Source: Bacteroidota bacterium
GTDB lineage: Bacteria; Bacteroidota; Bacteroidia; Chitinophagales; Chitinophagaceae
Length of the DNA stretch: 64,000 nucleotides
Assembly: GCA_018267705.1 (NCBI GenBank)
Contig: JAFDXX010000023.1
Span: 301,769-365,768 of the forward strand
Direction: 5' to 3'
Shown here in pieces: positions 51,788 through 60,974 of this stretch. Under the pieces are notes generated by a model. The model was given only the letters and a program-made list of their open reading frames with translations. It was not told the DNA's origin and searched no databases. The translations under genes were made by a program, and so were the position numbers. How positions within the stretch are numbered: position 1 is the stretch's first letter; every line of letters starts with the position of its first letter.

Positions 51788-52576
51788 ATGAATTTGGATT
51801 TAACCGGCAAAAATGCTTTTGTATGTGGCGGTTCACAAGGTTTGGGTTTAGCATCTGCCAAAGAGTTAGCATTATTAGGTGCTACTATTATACTTGTTTC
51901 GCGTAGCGAAGAAAAATTGCAAAATGCAATTAAAGAGTTAGATACTTCAAAAAAACAAAACCATCAATATTTAGTTGCCGATTTTGAAAACATAGAAATT
52001 GTAAAAAAATCTATTGAAACATTTCTTTCAAAAAAAATCACTATTCATATTTTAATTAATAATACCGGCGGCCCTGCAGGCGGAGAAATTATTAATGCCA
52101 CTTTACAACAATTTGAAAAAGCTTTTCAAATGCATGTATTATGCAGCCAGTTTTTAGCACAAACATTTGTAAATAAAATGAAACAAGAACAATTTGGAAG
52201 AATAATAAATATTATTTCAACCTCTGTAAAACAACCAATTGTTGGCCTAGGTGTTTCAAATACAATTCGTGCTGCAATGGCAAGTTGGGCTAAAACAATG
52301 GCTAATGAATTGACCATTTTTAACATAACCGTAAACAATGTTTTACCCGGATTTACCGAAACAGAAAGGTTAGATTATGTGTTAGGGCAAAATGCTTTAA
52401 AGAAAAATATTTCATTACAAGAAGAAAAAAATAACATCATAAAAACCATACCGGCAGGGCGTTTTGGCAAACCAGACGATTTTGCTGCTGCCGTTGCTTT
52501 CTTAGCCTCACCTGCTGCATCATATATTACAGGAATTAATTTGCCCGTTGATGGAGGCAGATTAAGTTGTTTATAA
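51788..52576 (+). CDS. SDR-family protein lacking the usual Tyr-x3-Lys pair
   Basis: A 262-residue Rossmann protein with GGSQGLGLASAKELA at the N-terminus, ILINNTGGPAGG, a Ser in IINIISTSVKQP, and the C-terminal SYITGINLPVDGGRLS. Where classical SDR enzymes have Tyr-x3-Lys, this one reads SNTIR (VSNTIRAAMASWAKTMA). A known subfamily annotated as 3-oxoacyl-ACP reductase-like has this same substitution. It probably binds NAD(P)H but catalysis must differ or be lost. It lies 37 bp after the ParB-like gene. Confidence 0.88.
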   Translation: MNLDLTGKNAFVCGGSQGLGLASAKELALLGATIILVSRSEEKLQNAIKELDTSKKQNHQYLVADFENIEIVKKSIETFLSKKITIHILINNTGGPAGGEIINATLQQFEKAFQMHVLCSQFLAQTFVNKMKQEQFGRIINIISTSVKQPIVGLGVSNTIRAAMASWAKTMANELTIFNITVNNVLPGFTETERLDYVLGQNALKKNISLQEEKNNIIKTIPAGRFGKPDDFAAAVAFLASPAASYITGINLPVDGGRLSCL

Positions 52577-52644
52577 AATGATAATCATTTCTTAAAAACA
52601 CATTACACGTATTTTAATTCAAGTATAATATTGAATTTTGTTGC

Positions 52645-54333
52645 ATGATAAAATCTTTACACCTAAAATTACAAGTTGCTTTAATTATTGTTCTTATCCC
52701 ATTTTTTAGTATTGCACAAAACAATACAAAAGGCTGGCATTTATTAGATAAAGAAAAAGATGGTTATTACGGCATAAGTCTTGAAAAAGCATACAAATTT
52801 TTAAAAGAAAAAAACAGAACTTCTAAAACTGTTATTGTAGCGGTTATGGATGGCGGTGTTGATACAGCACATGAAGATTTAAAAAATATTTTATGGCATA
52901 ATACCAAAGAAATTGCTAACAACGGAAAAGATGATGATGGCAACGGATACGTTGATGATGAATATGGCTGGAATTTTTTAGGCAATAAAAATGGTAGCGA
53001 TTTAAAAAAAGCAAGTGATGAAAAATCTCGTTTTTATCATGCTTATAAAAACCAATTCTCAGGAAAAACAATAGATACCTCAACAATGTCTATTGAAGAT
53101 AAATACATTTATAAATCTTGGCAACAAGCCAATAAGGAAGTTAACGGAGACTCTAACGATCAAATGGAAGTAATGATGATTGATGCTACCGTAAAAGCTT
53201 TAAAAAAACATTCGAAAATTATTGCAGATGAAATGGGAAAAGAAGAATTTACAGTAGCCGAACTAGAAAAATATGAACCCAAAAGCAGTGTTGTAAAAAA
53301 TTCTAAATACATCTTTCTAAACGCAATGCGTTTATTTCAAGTAGATAGCGATACCAAAAACACCACCATTTTAAAAGAGTTAGATGATGAATTACAAAAT
53401 AAAAAAGATGCAATTGATGCTAAAACTAATGCTCCTAAAAACTACAGAGCCGAAATTATAAAAGATGATTATAGCAATATTCAAGATAAGTTTTACGGAA
53501 ATAAAGATGTAATGGGCCCAGATGCTATGCACGGCACGCATGTTACAGGAATTATTGCCGCACAAAGAAATAATGGTATTGGAATAAACGGAGTGGCAGA
53601 CAATGTAAAAGTAATGGAACTAAGAGTTGTACCCGATGGAGATGAATATGACAAAGATATTGCACTCGGAATTTTTTATGCTGTTGATAACGGAGCAAAA
53701 GTAATTAATATGAGTTTCGGGAAATATTATTCTCCAAATAAAAGATGGATTGACAGTGCCTTTAAATATGCCGAACAAAAAGATGTTTTAATTATACATG
53801 CTGCAGGTAATGAATCAAATAATGTAGATGAAAAACCAAATTATCCTAATCCGTTTATGTTAATGAGCAACTATAAAGTAAATAATTTTATAAATGTTGG
53901 AGCCAGCAGCGATTTACAAATTACACCCAAAAGTATTGCGGCAGATTTTAGCAATTACGGCAAACAAACAGTAGATGTATTTGCACCCGGAGTAAAAATT
54001 TATTCAACCTTACCGGGCGGTAACCAATACGGAAATTTACAAGGCACAAGCATGGCAAGCCCTGTGGTAGCAGGAATTGCAGCGTTAATTCGTTCATACT
54101 ACCCAACACTTACAGCAGTACAAGTAAAAGCATGTATTGAAAATTCTGTAACACCAATTAGTGATTCTGTTGCATGTTTGTTACCCGGACAAGATCCTAA
54201 ACCTGTACCCTTTTCAAGCTTAAGTAAAACAGGTGGAATTGTAAATGCGTATAGAGCTGTAATGGCTGCTGAAGCAATGGTTGCAGAGAAAAACCATTCC
54301 ACTAATCATAATAAAAAAAATAATAATAAATAA
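52645..54333 (+). CDS. Exported S8 subtilisin-like serine protease
   Basis: A 562-residue protein with a signal peptide (to about SIAQ, residue 25) and the triad D69 (VAVMDGGVDTAHEDL), H296 (DAMHGTHVTGI) and S469 (QGTSMASPVVAG), with the oxyanion Asn in HAAGNESNN. About 225 residues separate Asp and His, much longer than in subtilisin; this insert is charged and helical and may be a regulatory or substrate-recognition element. Calcium-binding-type D/N/G-rich NNGKDDDGNGYVDDE follows the Asp. The C-terminus is Asn/Lys-rich low complexity. A single gene. Confidence 0.93.
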   Translation: MIKSLHLKLQVALIIVLIPFFSIAQNNTKGWHLLDKEKDGYYGISLEKAYKFLKEKNRTSKTVIVAVMDGGVDTAHEDLKNILWHNTKEIANNGKDDDGNGYVDDEYGWNFLGNKNGSDLKKASDEKSRFYHAYKNQFSGKTIDTSTMSIEDKYIYKSWQQANKEVNGDSNDQMEVMMIDATVKALKKHSKIIADEMGKEEFTVAELEKYEPKSSVVKNSKYIFLNAMRLFQVDSDTKNTTILKELDDELQNKKDAIDAKTNAPKNYRAEIIKDDYSNIQDKFYGNKDVMGPDAMHGTHVTGIIAAQRNNGIGINGVADNVKVMELRVVPDGDEYDKDIALGIFYAVDNGAKVINMSFGKYYSPNKRWIDSAFKYAEQKDVLIIHAAGNESNNVDEKPNYPNPFMLMSNYKVNNFINVGASSDLQITPKSIAADFSNYGKQTVDVFAPGVKIYSTLPGGNQYGNLQGTSMASPVVAGIAALIRSYYPTLTAVQVKACIENSVTPISDSVACLLPGQDPKPVPFSSLSKTGGIVNAYRAVMAAEAMVAEKNHSTNHNKKNNNK

Positions 54334-54386
54334 ATAAATAATTCAATACGTAATTTTTATTACAATTATCCAAAAACAAAAAATAC

Positions 54387-54905
54387 ATGTCACGCCCATC
54401 TTCTACCCATTATGCTTCTTATTACACAAATTATATTGAAGCAGCACAAGCAGAAAATGTTGCTGAATTAATTACAAATTATTCTATTTTATTAAATAAT
54501 TTCATACAAAATATACCCGAAGAAAAAGCAAATTATAAATATGCTGCAAATAAATGGAACGTAAAAGAAGTACTGCAACATCTTATTGATACAGAAAGAA
54601 TTTTTGCATATAGAGCTTTGCGTATTGCAAGAAATGATAGTACATTACTTGCAGGATTTGATGAAAATAGTTATGTTGAAAATGCAAATACAATTGAGAG
54701 AACATTACAATCTTTAAAAAACGAATTGATTGCGGTAAGAAAATCAACCGATTTATTATTACAATCTTTCAACGAAAAACAATTACAACAAGTTGGTACG
54801 GCAAATAATCATTCAATAACAGTTAATGCTATTTGTTTTATAATTTTTGGTCATTTGTTGCACCATAAAAAAATTTTAGAAGAAAGATATAACGTGCATT
54901 TATAG
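54387..54905 (+). CDS. DinB-like four-helix metal-binding protein
   Basis: A 172-residue protein of the DinB/YfiT fold, with a metal-binding His set in VKEVLQHLIDTERIFAYRALRIARND (about 62-87) and a C-terminal FGHLLHHKKILEERY (HxxxH type). Members are thiol transferases or damage-inducible proteins; some use bacillithiol, and a bacillithiol gene (bshB1) is present in this window, which would fit a bacillithiol transferase. The link is inference. It is convergent with pcm, with 11 bp between the stops. Confidence 0.87.
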   Translation: MSRPSSTHYASYYTNYIEAAQAENVAELITNYSILLNNFIQNIPEEKANYKYAANKWNVKEVLQHLIDTERIFAYRALRIARNDSTLLAGFDENSYVENANTIERTLQSLKNELIAVRKSTDLLLQSFNEKQLQQVGTANNHSITVNAICFIIFGHLLHHKKILEERYNVHL

Positions 54906-54915
54906 CATAAATTTA

Positions 54916-55575
54916 TTACCCGTTTTTTCCGGTAAGCATAGGTACAAAAGAAAACAAATCAAATTTTTCTTCATCTAAAGTTCCATCTGCTAATTTTTCA
55001 ATGCGTATCATGCGTTGTACATCACCTTCATCAACAGGTATAACCATTAACCCGTTGGGTTTTAATTGCTGAATTAATTTAGGGGGAATAAAAGGTGCAG
55101 CAGCCGTAATAATAATTTTATCAAATGGAGCAAAGGTTTGTAAACCTTCAAACCCATCTCCATAAAAAAATTTAATATTGGGATATTTACTACGAAAGTA
55201 AAATTGCTTATGTGCATCAAATAATTTTTTCTGCCTTTCTATTGTATAAACCCATGCACCCATTTCGGCTAAGATAGTTGATTGATATACACTGCCTGTA
55301 CCTATTTCTAATACTTTATCATTTTTTTTTATTTGTAAAAGCTGCGTTTGATATGCAACTGTATATGGTTGAGAAATTGTTTGCCCCTCACCTATTGGGA
55401 AAGCCCTATCCTCATAAGCAATTTTATCAAAAGCAGAATCCAAAAAATAATGGCGTGGAATGGTATTAATTGCGTTTAATACATTTTCATCTGTAATACC
55501 TTTTTCTTTCAACACATTTACCAGTTGCTTGCGTAAACCTTTATGCTGATAACTGTCTTCGTATATTTTTCTCAT
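54916..55575 (-). CDS. pcm: Protein-L-isoaspartate O-methyltransferase
   Basis: A methyltransferase of about 220 residues with the Pcm marks AFPIGEGQTISQPYTVAYQTQLL, the SAM-binding VLEIGTGSVYQSTILAEMG, and IIITAAAPFIPPKLIQQLKPNGLMVIPV. It repairs damaged isoaspartyl residues in proteins. I prefer the ATG at 55575 (MRKIYEDSYQHKGL); an ATG at 55584 adds three residues. A monocistronic minus-strand gene. Confidence 0.94.
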   Translation of the reverse strand: MRKIYEDSYQHKGLRKQLVNVLKEKGITDENVLNAINTIPRHYFLDSAFDKIAYEDRAFPIGEGQTISQPYTVAYQTQLLQIKKNDKVLEIGTGSVYQSTILAEMGAWVYTIERQKKLFDAHKQFYFRSKYPNIKFFYGDGFEGLQTFAPFDKIIITAAAPFIPPKLIQQLKPNGLMVIPVDEGDVQRMIRIEKLADGTLDEEKFDLFSFVPMLTGKNG

Positions 55576-55748
55576 AAACAACACAAATCTAAAAAAGCAA
55601 TAGTAATCTTTTTTATTTGGGGAAAATTATGTTCTCGCTTAAAAATTAGATACACAATAAATTTTGTTTTGTTTGTATCTATCACTTCAATCAAAAGCAT
55701 CATCACAATTTTATTTTGAAATGATGTTTCAGTATGTAAATTATTTTA

Positions 55749-56630
55749 CTAAAATGCTTTTACATATGCTTTAATTTTTTGCTGCAAATCATTACTAACA
55801 GGTGTTACGGGCAAACGCAGTACATTTTCAATTAAACCCATTTCGTACATAAATGCTTTTACACCTGCAGGATTATTTTCAACAAACATATAATCATAAG
55901 CTTGTAATAATTTGTAATGAATTTTGGTTGCATCGGCAAAATCATTTTTTAAGCATAGCCTTACCAACTCAGAAAATTCTTTTGGATAAGCATTGGCAGC
56001 AACACTTATTACACCTTTCATACCACAAGCCATTTGCGATAAACCCAAAGCATCATCTCCACTAACCACTGTAAAATTCTCTGCTTTATCTCTTAATATT
56101 TCCATGCATTGTTGCATATCTCCGCTTGCTTCTTTCATAGCAACAATATTGGGGTGTGCAGATAATTTGGTGGTTAATGCAGCACTCATGTTTCTGCCTG
56201 TTCTTCCGGGTACATTGTATAAAACAATTGGTTTAGGTGCAGCATCTGCCAATGTTTTATAATGTTGGTATAACCCTTCTTGCGATGGTTTGCTGTAATA
56301 GGGTGATGCACTTAAAATGGCAGTAGCTTTTTCTAAAGGAAATTTTTTAAAATCTTCTAATAGTTCTGCGGTATTGTTTCCGCCAATACCTACCACAACA
56401 GGCACTCTGTTATTTACTTTAGTGTAAGTATAATTAACTATTTCTAATTTTTCTGCTTTGGTTAAAGTGGGTGTTTCGCCGGTTGTACCCAAGGTTACAA
56501 CATATTCTACACCGCCGTTTATAACATGGTCTATTACTCTGCCTAATGCTTCGTAATCTACACTGTAATCTTTTTTAAAAGGTGTTATTAATGCTACACC
56601 TGTTCCGAAAAATTTATTTATTAAAGACAT
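55749..56630 (-). CDS. dapA: 4-hydroxy-tetrahydrodipicolinate synthase
   Basis: A 293-residue TIM-barrel enzyme with GTGVALITPFKKDYSVDYEAL at the start, the GTTGETPTL motif, the catalytic Tyr region LYNVPGRTGRNMS, the Schiff-base Lys in IVAMKEASGDM, and SGDDALGLSQMACG. It condenses pyruvate with aspartate semialdehyde in lysine and peptidoglycan precursor synthesis. It lies 88 bp downstream of accA on the same strand. Confidence 0.96.
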   Translation of the reverse strand: MSLINKFFGTGVALITPFKKDYSVDYEALGRVIDHVINGGVEYVVTLGTTGETPTLTKAEKLEIVNYTYTKVNNRVPVVVGIGGNNTAELLEDFKKFPLEKATAILSASPYYSKPSQEGLYQHYKTLADAAPKPIVLYNVPGRTGRNMSAALTTKLSAHPNIVAMKEASGDMQQCMEILRDKAENFTVVSGDDALGLSQMACGMKGVISVAANAYPKEFSELVRLCLKNDFADATKIHYKLLQAYDYMFVENNPAGVKAFMYEMGLIENVLRLPVTPVSNDLQQKIKAYVKAF

Positions 56631-56718
56631 TTTTAATATGAATTATGAATTAAAATAAACATGCCAATGCTTTATACATTTTGCAAATAATGTTTATTGA
56701 AAAAATAGTGTTGAATTT

Positions 56719-57714
56719 TTATTGATGGTTGTTTTCGGTAACGGGTACTTCATTCCAAAATCCCATTTTACCATATTTTTCAATTCGGTTGCTAATGCGT
56801 TGATCTGCCCGTAAGGGCTTTATTTCTTGTAATGCAGCAGCAATATGTTGTTTTAAAATGGCAGAAGCCGCATCATAATCCCAATGGGCACCACCAATAG
56901 GTTCGGGCACAATTTCATCTACCAAACCAAAATTTTTCATATCGGTTGCTGTTAAACGTAATTGTTCAGCAGCAATTTCTTTTTTATCCCAACTACGCCA
57001 AAGAATTGAAGAGCATGATTCTGGTGAAATAACAGTGTACCATGTGTTTTCCATCATTAAAGTTTTATCACCAACACCAATACCTAATGCACCGCCACTC
57101 GCTCCTTCTCCTATAATAACAATTACAATAGGCACTTTTAAACGAATCATTTCATAAATATTGCGTGCAATAGCTTCTCCTTGTCCACGTTCTTCTGCTT
57201 CTAATCCAGGATAAGCACCCGGTGTATCTATTAAACAAATAACAGGTTTATTAAATTTTTCTGCCAACTTCATTAAACGTAAAGCTTTACGATAACCTTC
57301 GGGATTGGCCATTCCAAAATTTCGTTGTTGCCTTGTTTTGGTATTAATCCCTTTTTGTTGACCAATAACCATAACGGTTTCACCGTTTAATTGTGCAAAT
57401 CCGCCCACCATTGCTTTATCATCTTTTACATTTCTATCTCCATGCAATTCTATAAAATTGCTAAATATTTTTTGAATGTATTTTGAAGTATATGGCCTAT
57501 CAGGATGGCGGCTTAACTGCACCCTTTGCCATGGTGTTAATTGTTCAGTAATTTCTTTTCGTTTGGTAATAATAGCATCTTCTAATTTAGTAATGCTATC
57601 AGTCATATCAATTTTACTTTTCTCGGCTGTATGTTTTAATTTTTCAATTTCTTCATACAACGTTTTGATAGGTTGTTCAAAATCTAAAAATTGTCTATTG
57701 GGGTATTGGGGCAT
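56719..57714 (-). CDS. accA: Acetyl-CoA carboxylase carboxyltransferase subunit alpha
   Basis: A 331-residue protein starting with the typical [18 protein letters not shown], followed by [58 protein letters not shown] and the oxyanion-hole region [16 protein letters not shown]. With AccD it transfers the carboxyl group from biotin to acetyl-CoA, giving malonyl-CoA for fatty acids. No accD is adjacent. It is divergent from tRNA-Asp, with the tRNA promoter in the gap. Confidence 0.96.
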   Translation of the reverse strand: MPQYPNRQFLDFEQPIKTLYEEIEKLKHTAEKSKIDMTDSITKLEDAIITKRKEITEQLTPWQRVQLSRHPDRPYTSKYIQKIFSNFIELHGDRNVKDDKAMVGGFAQLNGETVMVIGQQKGINTKTRQQRNFGMANPEGYRKALRLMKLAEKFNKPVICLIDTPGAYPGLEAEERGQGEAIARNIYEMIRLKVPIVIVIIGEGASGGALGIGVGDKTLMMENTWYTVISPESCSSILWRSWDKKEIAAEQLRLTATDMKNFGLVDEIVPEPIGGAHWDYDAASAILKQHIAAALQEIKPLRADQRISNRIEKYGKMGFWNEVPVTENNHQ

Positions 57715-57770
57715 ATTAAGTAATAAATTGAGTTGGTAAAAATAAAGAGTTTAATTTTTTTGAAAGAAAG

Positions 57771-57803
57771 TTTGTTTATAAAATATATTGCCCCTTATAT
57801 TTG
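57771..57803 (+). promoter_or_regulatory. Bacteroidota promoter of tRNA-Asp
   Basis: TTTG (57771-57774), a 21-base spacer and TATATTTG (57796-57803) match the Bacteroidota consensus exactly. The tRNA begins 21 bp after the -7 element. Confidence 0.8.
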
Positions 57804-57823
57804 CACCCCAATTGAAAATGGAA

Positions 57824-57897
57824 GGATCGGTAGTTCAGTTGGTTAGAATGCCGCCCTGTCACGGCGGAGGTCGCGGGTTCGAGTCCCGTCCGGTCCG
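57824..57897 (+). tRNA. trnD: tRNA-Asp (anticodon GTC)
   Basis: The sequence folds as a full cloverleaf: a 7-bp acceptor stem (GGATCGG with CCGGTCC, one G-U pair), D arm with the GTTGG loop, anticodon stem CCGCC/GGCGG with loop CTGTCAC (anticodon GTC), a 5-base variable loop and a T arm with TTCGAGT. The discriminator is G. The 3' CCA is not encoded. Confidence 0.97.
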
Positions 57898-57911
57898 CAA
57901 GAAAACTTAAC

Positions 57912-57936
57912 AAACCTCAGGCTCTGCTTGGGGTTT
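57912..57936 (+). terminator. Terminator after tRNA-Asp
   Basis: AAACCTCAGG (57912-57921) pairs with CTTGGGGTTT (57927-57936) over 10 positions including two G-U pairs, with a 5-base loop, and a T-run (TTTTT at 57940-57944) follows. Confidence 0.8.
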
Positions 57937-57944
57937 CTGTTTTT

Positions 57945-58225
57945 CAGTATATACCCTATTTAGAAATAAGTTTTCACAAAAAGTATAGCCATAAACAAAA
58001 AACATTGAAGAATTAAGGAATTCTTTTACCGTTGGCAAGAAACACAAAATCATTCAAAAGTTAGTTCAAACGTAATATACCGAAGTAAAATTTGAGAAAA
58101 ATTTACAAGAAAGCAACAAAGAGTATAAGCATAGATAATTGCTTCAACACATAAAAAAGCTGTTGCTATATAAATCAAAACAAAAGTTTATCGAGAATAT
58201 ATTTTCGAAAACAATAGTATTCTAA
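57945..58225 (+). pseudogene. Decayed GIY-YIG endonuclease gene downstream of tRNA-Asp
   Basis: No intact gene lies between tRNA-Asp and trmH (382 bp). Plus-strand translations here show scraps of a small GIY-YIG protein: YIPYLEISFHKKYS from 57948 (family VYILYSxxxxKYYIG), then after a frame change TKNIEELRNSF, YTEVKFEKNLQE and KSKQKFIENIF (family TKNLEERL, YTExFExxxEA, KSRKYIExLI), in the right order, ending with TAA at 58225. At least two stops and one frameshift break it. GIY-YIG genes of this small type do occur beside tRNA genes in Bacteroidota. The match is by eye and moderate. Confidence 0.5.
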
Positions 58226-58279
58226 TAAGAAAATACTCATCAATTAAACTGTACACTTTTTGGAGACGAGTTGGTATTA

Positions 58280-58870
58280 TTATTCTCCTTCATTAAACCC
58301 CCATTCTTCCATTAAACCATTCATTCTTTGTTCAGATAATGATTGTTGATTGTAATGTCCATTAATTTTTTTTTGTCTATATGCTTCATAAATACTTACA
58401 GCACAGGCAACAGAAATATTTAAACTTTGAATAATGCCCATTTGCGGAATGATAAAATTACCATCTGCCATATTTCTTACTTCTTCACTTACACCGGCAT
58501 GTTCATTACCAAAAACCAAGGCAACACTTTTTGTAAAGTCTATTGCATATAAATCAACAGCATCGCTTGAAAGATGCGTGGTTAATATAATTTCATACTG
58601 TTTGCGAAGTTCTTTAAAACATGCTTCGGCATTATCAAACTGATGAACAGATAACCATTTCAATGCACTGCTGCTGCTTTTTGCACCAAATTTTTTATGA
58701 CGGGGAATTTTGGTATTGAGAATATAAATATCCTGAATACCTACAGCATCACAAGTTCTCATAACAGCACTAATGTTGTGTGGGTCATGTACATTTTCCA
58801 TTACAACAGTTAAGTTGCTTTGGCGTTTACTTAATACTTTTAAAAGTTTGGTGCTTCTTTCTGGAGTCAT
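58280..58870 (-). CDS. trmH: SpoU/TrmH-family RNA 2'-O-methyltransferase (tRNA Gm18 type)
   Basis: A 196-residue SPOUT methyltransferase with motif 1 ENVHDPHNISAVMRTCDAVG, motif 2 ALVFGNEHAGVS and motif 3 IPQMGIIQSLNISVACAVSIYEAYRQ, which together form the trefoil-knot SAM site. The short N-terminus (MTPERSTKLLKVLSKRQSNL) and length suit TrmH, which methylates G18 in tRNA. Other SpoU targets cannot be excluded. It ends near the pseudogene region and lies 23 bp downstream of the Lrp-type gene, possibly co-transcribed. Confidence 0.9.
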   Translation of the reverse strand: MTPERSTKLLKVLSKRQSNLTVVMENVHDPHNISAVMRTCDAVGIQDIYILNTKIPRHKKFGAKSSSSALKWLSVHQFDNAEACFKELRKQYEIILTTHLSSDAVDLYAIDFTKSVALVFGNEHAGVSEEVRNMADGNFIIPQMGIIQSLNISVACAVSIYEAYRQKKINGHYNQQSLSEQRMNGLMEEWGFNEGE

Positions 58871-58893
58871 TTAATATTTATTGAATAGCAAAT

Positions 58894-59364
58894 CTATTTC
58901 AACAAATCTAAATCGGGTTGTGCATATTTATATACTTTAAAATACAATGTAGTTTTTGTTTGATATACTCCTTCAATTTTAGAAATTTCATTTACAAATT
59001 CAACCAAATGGTCATTATCTCTACACATTACATCTACTTCTAAATCATAATCACCACTCGTCATTGCTAAAAAGCTTACTTCTTTAAATTTAGCAATTTT
59101 CTGTGCTACTTTTTCTTTTAGTGTTGCAGGTCTTACAAATACGGCAATATGTGCATATGCATGAAAGCCAACCTTTGCAGCATCTATTCTTCCTACAATA
59201 CTTATAGTACCTTCTTCAACCAATTTATTTACTCTTGTTCTAACAGTACCAACAGATACATTTAATTTTTCTGCAATTACTGTAAAACTCATTCTTCCAT
59301 CTTGTTGTAAGCAAGAAAGAATATTAAAATCAAGTTCGTCTAATGTAAAATTATTTTTATGCAT
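58894..59364 (-). CDS. Lrp/AsnC-family transcription regulator
   Basis: A 156-residue regulator with an N-terminal helix-turn-helix (LDELDFNILSCLQQDGRMSFTVIAEKLNVSVGTVRTRVNKLVEEG) and a C-terminal ligand-binding RAM domain (about 70-150, GSGDYDLEVD-like TSGDYDLEVDVMCRD). Such proteins sense amino acids. It is divergent from mmsA, so control of the adjacent beta-alanine/semialdehyde genes by an amino acid such as beta-alanine is likely. The 109-bp gap is very AT-rich and could hold several Lrp-type contacts; I cannot point to one sharp site. Confidence 0.92.
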   Translation of the reverse strand: MHKNNFTLDELDFNILSCLQQDGRMSFTVIAEKLNVSVGTVRTRVNKLVEEGTISIVGRIDAAKVGFHAYAHIAVFVRPATLKEKVAQKIAKFKEVSFLAMTSGDYDLEVDVMCRDNDHLVEFVNEISKIEGVYQTKTTLYFKVYKYAQPDLDLLK

Positions 59365-59416
59365 AATAATATATTTAGCAAAAATGCAGTTAAAAAATAA
59401 AAAATAGATAAAAATA

Positions 59417-59447
59417 TTTGCTTGTTTCTAAAAAAAATATACTTTCA
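59417..59447 (+). promoter_or_regulatory. Probable promoter of mmsA
   Basis: TTTG at 59417-59420 and TACTTTCA at 59440-59447 form TTTG-N19-TAnnTTTG-like, with two mismatches in the -7 element. It lies 27 bp before the ATG at 59474, inside the AT-rich gap shared with the Lrp-type gene. Confidence 0.4.
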
Positions 59448-59473
59448 TAGCTTTATTTTAAAAAATTTATAGA

Positions 59474-60931
59474 ATGAAATACGCACCAGTTCAAAACTTT
59501 ATTAACGGGAAATTTGTTTCTGCCTCAACCAATAAAACATTAGATGTTATTTCTCCTATTGATGGAAATCATTTATCTACCGTGCCTTTATCAACTTCAA
59601 ATGATTTAGATGAAGCCGTAAAAGCAGCCAAAGCAGCTTTTCCAAAATGGAGTAGGACACCTATAAAAGAACGAGTTCAAGTTTTTTTTAAATATAAATA
59701 TTTATTAGAAAAACATTTACAAGAATTAGCAGAATTATGTACCGAAGAAAATGGGAAAGTGATTGGAGAATCTATTGCTGAAATTGAAAAATGTGTTGAA
59801 CTTACAGAATTTGCCACTTCATTACCACAATTAGTTTCTGGTGAGGTTTTAGAAGTGAGCCGAGGTGTTGAATGTAGAACAGAACATGCTGCATTGGGTG
59901 TTGTTGCTTCAATTGTTCCATTTAATTTCCCATCAATGGTTCCTAATTGGACAATTCCCAACGCCATTGCATTAGGTAATTGTATGATTATAAAACCCAG
60001 CGAAAAAGTTCCGTTAAGTTGCGGAAAATTAGCTGAATTATTAAAAGAAGCCGGTTTGCCGGATGGCGTTTTTAATATTGTTCACGGAGATGTTGAAATA
60101 GTAAATGCAATTTGCGATCATCCAAATATTGAAGCAGTAAGTTTTGTTGGAAGTACTAAAGTGGCAAAAATTGTTTATCAAAGAGCCACACATAACTATA
60201 AAAGATGTTTGGCATTAGGCGGTGCAAAAAATCATTTAATGGTTTTACCCGATGCAAAAGAAGATATGACTGCCGCCAATGTAGTTGCAAGCATGAGTGG
60301 TTGTGCAGGGCAACGCTGTATGGCAGCTAGTGCAATGGTTGGTGTAGGAAATATTGATCATATAATAAATAAAATTGTAGCTGAAGCTCATAAAATTATT
60401 CCCGGAAAAAACTTAGGTGCCGTTATTAATAAAGAATCTAAAGAAAGAATTGAAAGATATATTACCGAAGCAGAACAACAAGGTGCTAAAATTTTAATAG
60501 ATGGAAGAAAAGCAGTTGTTGAAGGAAAAGAAAATGGTACTTATGTTGGCCCAACGGTAATAGATTATGTAAAACCTAATATGTCTGTTGCCCGTGAAGA
60601 AATTTTCGGCCCGGTTATTTCAATCATGCGTACCAATACTTTAGATGAAGCCATACAAATAGAAAACAGCAACCCTTATGGCAATGCAGCCAGCGTATTT
60701 ACACAAAACGGTGGTTATGCCAGATATGTAATAGAGCATGCAAGTGCCGGTATGATTGGCGTAAATGTTGGCGTACCTGTACCACGTGAACCTTTCAGTT
60801 TCGGAGGTTGGAACGATAGCAAATTTGGTGTTGGAGATATAACAGGAAAAAGCTCAATTGAGTTTTGGACGAAACTAAAAAAATCTACTACAAAATGGAA
60901 TCCGGAAGCAGGTGTTAATTGGATGAGTTAA
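59474..60931 (+). CDS. mmsA: CoA-acylating methylmalonate-/malonate-semialdehyde dehydrogenase
   Basis: A 485-residue aldehyde dehydrogenase with the nucleophile C282 in CAGQRCMAAS. The usual catalytic Glu motif (ELGG) is replaced by ALGGAKNH, the signature of the CoA-acylating branch, which uses CoA instead of water. It turns methylmalonate semialdehyde into propionyl-CoA, or malonate semialdehyde into acetyl-CoA, with NAD+. Next to a class III aminotransferase, a pathway beta-alanine to malonate semialdehyde to acetyl-CoA is likely; valine or inositol breakdown are alternatives. The 44-bp gap to the next ATG suggests an operon. Confidence 0.94.
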   Translation: MKYAPVQNFINGKFVSASTNKTLDVISPIDGNHLSTVPLSTSNDLDEAVKAAKAAFPKWSRTPIKERVQVFFKYKYLLEKHLQELAELCTEENGKVIGESIAEIEKCVELTEFATSLPQLVSGEVLEVSRGVECRTEHAALGVVASIVPFNFPSMVPNWTIPNAIALGNCMIIKPSEKVPLSCGKLAELLKEAGLPDGVFNIVHGDVEIVNAICDHPNIEAVSFVGSTKVAKIVYQRATHNYKRCLALGGAKNHLMVLPDAKEDMTAANVVASMSGCAGQRCMAASAMVGVGNIDHIINKIVAEAHKIIPGKNLGAVINKESKERIERYITEAEQQGAKILIDGRKAVVEGKENGTYVGPTVIDYVKPNMSVAREEIFGPVISIMRTNTLDEAIQIENSNPYGNAASVFTQNGGYARYVIEHASAGMIGVNVGVPVPREPFSFGGWNDSKFGVGDITGKSSIEFWTKLKKSTTKWNPEAGVNWMS

Positions 60932-60974
60932 GTCTATATTGCAAACTCATTTCATAACATCAAAAAAAAATAAA

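Noticed and set aside
54890..54945. TTACCCG-TTTTTT-CCGGTAA as a terminator between DinB and pcm
   Set aside because: Only about five to six pairs form and it lies inside the pcm coding end; too weak to call.
59365..59473. A sharp Lrp-box palindrome in the gap between the Lrp-type gene and mmsA
   Set aside because: The gap is so A/T-rich that several weak matches appear; none is better than chance by eye.
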